From contig JAKADI010000079.1 of assembly GCA_021820675.1 (NCBI GenBank), positions 1-7,060 of the forward strand: a DNA stretch of 7,060 nucleotides, in the 5' to 3' direction. The position numbers and the translations under genes are program-made. Shown one piece after another: positions 6,208 through 7,060 of this stretch; positions within the stretch are counted from its first letter, which is position 1; every line of letters starts with the position of its first letter. Below the pieces are notes generated by a model. The model was given only the letters and a program-made list of their open reading frames with translations, was not told the origin of the DNA and did no database searches. Source of the stretch: Bacillota bacterium (GTDB taxonomy: Bacteria > Bacillota > Sulfobacillia > Sulfobacillales > Sulfobacillaceae).

Positions 6208-6718
6208 GCTCATCAACCTCCCATAGAATCTTTAAGCGCCGCCTGGACCGGAGAAGACGTGCCCTCACCGTACCCGGCGGTATATGTAGATGACGAGCAA
6301 TTTGCTCGGTCGACCAATCCGCATAATAAAATAGCCATAGGCATTCCCTGTCATCCGCTGGCAAGCGCTCTAGCAAGTCACGAAAAAGGATCGGCATCCA
6401 CACGTGGGAATCGCTTTGGTTTACATTCGTCGTGTCATCGCCGTCAATTTTCCCGTTGTCAGACCGTGGATGGCGACGATGTCTTCGCAGCGTATCGAAA
6501 GCCAAATGACGAGCGACTTTAAATAGCCAGCCAACCGTGACGGAACGTCGCGGATAGCGCCGATGAAACAACAGCAATTTCATAAAGGTTTCCTGCGCCA
6601 CATCCTGGGCCAGGTCTTGATCACACACCAAAACAAATGCGTAGCGCGTAATTTTATTAGCCCACAAACTCATCCATGGCTCTATCCATTCATCCAGTGA
6701 ATCCGGGTTCGGGTCCAT
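6185..6718 (-). CDS. ECF-type RNA polymerase sigma factor
   Basis: This is a 177-residue sigma-70 family protein of the extracytoplasmic-function group, with only regions 2 and 4. Region 2 spans about 15-82: DLAQDVAQETFMKLL at 35-49 matches the core-binding helix, and WLFKVARHLAFDTLRRHRR at 64-82 the -10 recognition helix. A polar linker (about 83-105) leads to region 4 at about 113-163, with LLERLPADDRECLWLFYY and the helix-turn-helix WSTEQIARHLHIPPGTVRAR that reads the -35 element. Length is typical. The start is set by GAGGAGG (6728-6734) nine bases before ATG; stop TGA is followed by a second in-frame TGA. The downstream membrane protein gene overlaps its end, the usual arrangement of sigma factor and anti-sigma factor. 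Its targets probably include its own operon and perhaps the lipoprotein gene. Confidence 0.95.
   Translation of the reverse strand: MDPNPDSLDEWIEPWMSLWANKITRYAFVLVCDQDLAQDVAQETFMKLLLFHRRYPRRSVTVGWLFKVARHLAFDTLRRHRRHPRSDNGKIDGDDTTNVNQSDSHVWMPILFRDLLERLPADDRECLWLFYYADWSTEQIARHLHIPPGTVRARLLRSRRRLKILWEVDEHERPIHR
6217..6222 (-). promoter_or_regulatory. ribosome binding site of the membrane protein, inside the sigma gene
   Basis: Minus-strand GGGAGG lies 30 bases before the sigma stop codon and nine bases before ATG 6205-6207. It selects that start over ATG 6211-6213 (three bases away) and TTG 6214-6216 (none). Confidence 0.75.
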
Positions 6719-6727
6719 TTAAGCCGG

Positions 6728-6771
6728 CCTCCTCTTATTCTTAAAAACGCTATTCAAAATCAAAATGTTAG
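6728..6771 (-). promoter_or_regulatory. candidate ECF-type promoter and ribosome binding site of the sigma gene
   Basis: On the minus strand, CTAAC (6767-6771), a 17-base spacer and CGTTTT (6744-6749) have the shape of an ECF promoter, placing transcription start a few bases ahead of GAGGAGG (6728-6734). The -10 CGTT is shared with the candidate upstream of the lipoprotein gene. A weaker housekeeping reading, TTGATT with GAATAA 17 bases on, overlaps it. Evidence is motif likeness only. Confidence 0.35.
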
Positions 6772-6845
6772 AGGCCCGAGGAATTTTTCCACGAAGTGTG
6801 CGGCATCTTCCCTATTCTTTAGTTATGCAGCACAATGATCATCAG

Positions 6846-6885
6846 AAAATAACAGAGCGCAAGAATCCCTTCCCACGCTCTGTTA
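6846..6885 (-). terminator. Rho-independent terminator of the gene at the right edge
   Basis: taacagagcg (6850-6859) and cgctctgtta (6876-6885) form a perfect 10-base stem with a 16-base loop. Read leftward the stem runs into TTTTC. The T tract is on the minus-strand side only, so it ends leftward transcription arriving from beyond the right edge and isolates the sigma operon from it. Confidence 0.7.
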
Positions 6886-7015
6886 CTGCCAACCATACAA
6901 ATTCCTAGCTTGCAGCCATGGCAACGGAGTGACGAACAAGCCCACTTTTTTATGCGAAACATGTTACAGATTTTCGGACTTAAGGGGGCTATTCTGGCTT
7001 AAAGTTTCCCGCCCT

Positions 7016-7060
7016 TTAGCGAGAAGCCATGATCGCCTCTAATTCGTCTACATGCATCCC
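7016..7060 (-). CDS. 3' end of an unknown gene, cut by the window edge
   Basis: Fourteen codons ending GMHVDELEAIMASR then TAA (7016-7018) are open to the window edge. The helix-like acidic composition and the terminator about 130 bases further on support a real C-terminus, but the piece is too short to assign a family. Confidence 0.45.
   Translation of the reverse strand, partial: GMHVDELEAIMASR

Larger units (their letters stand above)
6719..7015. other. 297-base gap upstream of the sigma gene
   Basis: The gap holds the terminator of the preceding gene (6846-6885), the short inverted repeat ggaatttttcc (6780-6790) and the candidate sigma promoter. Between 6886 and 7015 I see AT-rich sequence with nothing I can name. 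Confidence 0.5.

Noticed and set aside
6073..6522. 149-codon plus-strand frame
   Set aside because: It lies opposite the sigma and membrane protein genes, whose assignment is certain; no independent coding evidence.
6780..6790. Palindrome ggaatttttcc upstream of the sigma gene as an operator
   Set aside because: Short, AT-rich and single copy; no matching site elsewhere in the window.
6819..6962. 47-codon minus-strand frame with several cysteines and a hydrophobic C-terminus (ILALCYFLMIIVLHN)
   Set aside because: No ribosome binding site, and it runs straight through the best terminator in the window, so it is most likely chance.

Overview
The window most resembles a stretch of an acidophilic or thermotolerant Gram-positive bacterium of the Sulfobacillus/Alicyclobacillus kind. 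This is an inference from three things: moderate GC, very strong AGGAGG-type ribosome binding sites, and several Asp-box (YCF48/BNR-like) surface proteins of a type I associate with such genomes. No species marker such as an rRNA is present. All five well-supported genes are read leftward (minus strand), and the 3' tip of a sixth gene lies at the right edge.

Right part (about 4600-7060): the tip of an unknown gene is followed by an intrinsic terminator. Next come an ECF sigma factor gene and, overlapping its end by 23 bases with its ribosome binding site inside the sigma gene, a gene for a one-pass membrane protein. That protein has a short cytoplasmic N-terminus, one transmembrane helix and an extracellular seven-repeat Asp-box propeller. 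Position and topology make it the probable anti-sigma factor, although it has no zinc-binding anti-sigma motif. After a 300-base gap holding its own promoter comes a 634-residue lipoprotein with about twelve further Asp-box repeats. The three genes look like one cell-surface signalling unit: a propeller-bearing membrane regulator holding the sigma factor, and a propeller lipoprotein as co-sensor or output. This is the most unusual part of the window.

Left part (1-2700): two metabolic genes, an Ldh2-family NAD(P)-dependent oxidoreductase and a type II (L-2-haloacid type) HAD dehalogenase with all the known catalytic positions intact. They could act in sequence on 2-substituted acids, but they are separated by 434 bases without an intact gene.

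The gaps around the oxidoreductase gene seem to hold decayed coding sequence. One is a fragment resembling the C-terminal part of a ThrE/YjjB-type threonine/serine exporter (2376-2636). The others are short coding-like frames between 908 and 1237. No tRNA, rRNA, CRISPR array or intact insertion sequence was seen.
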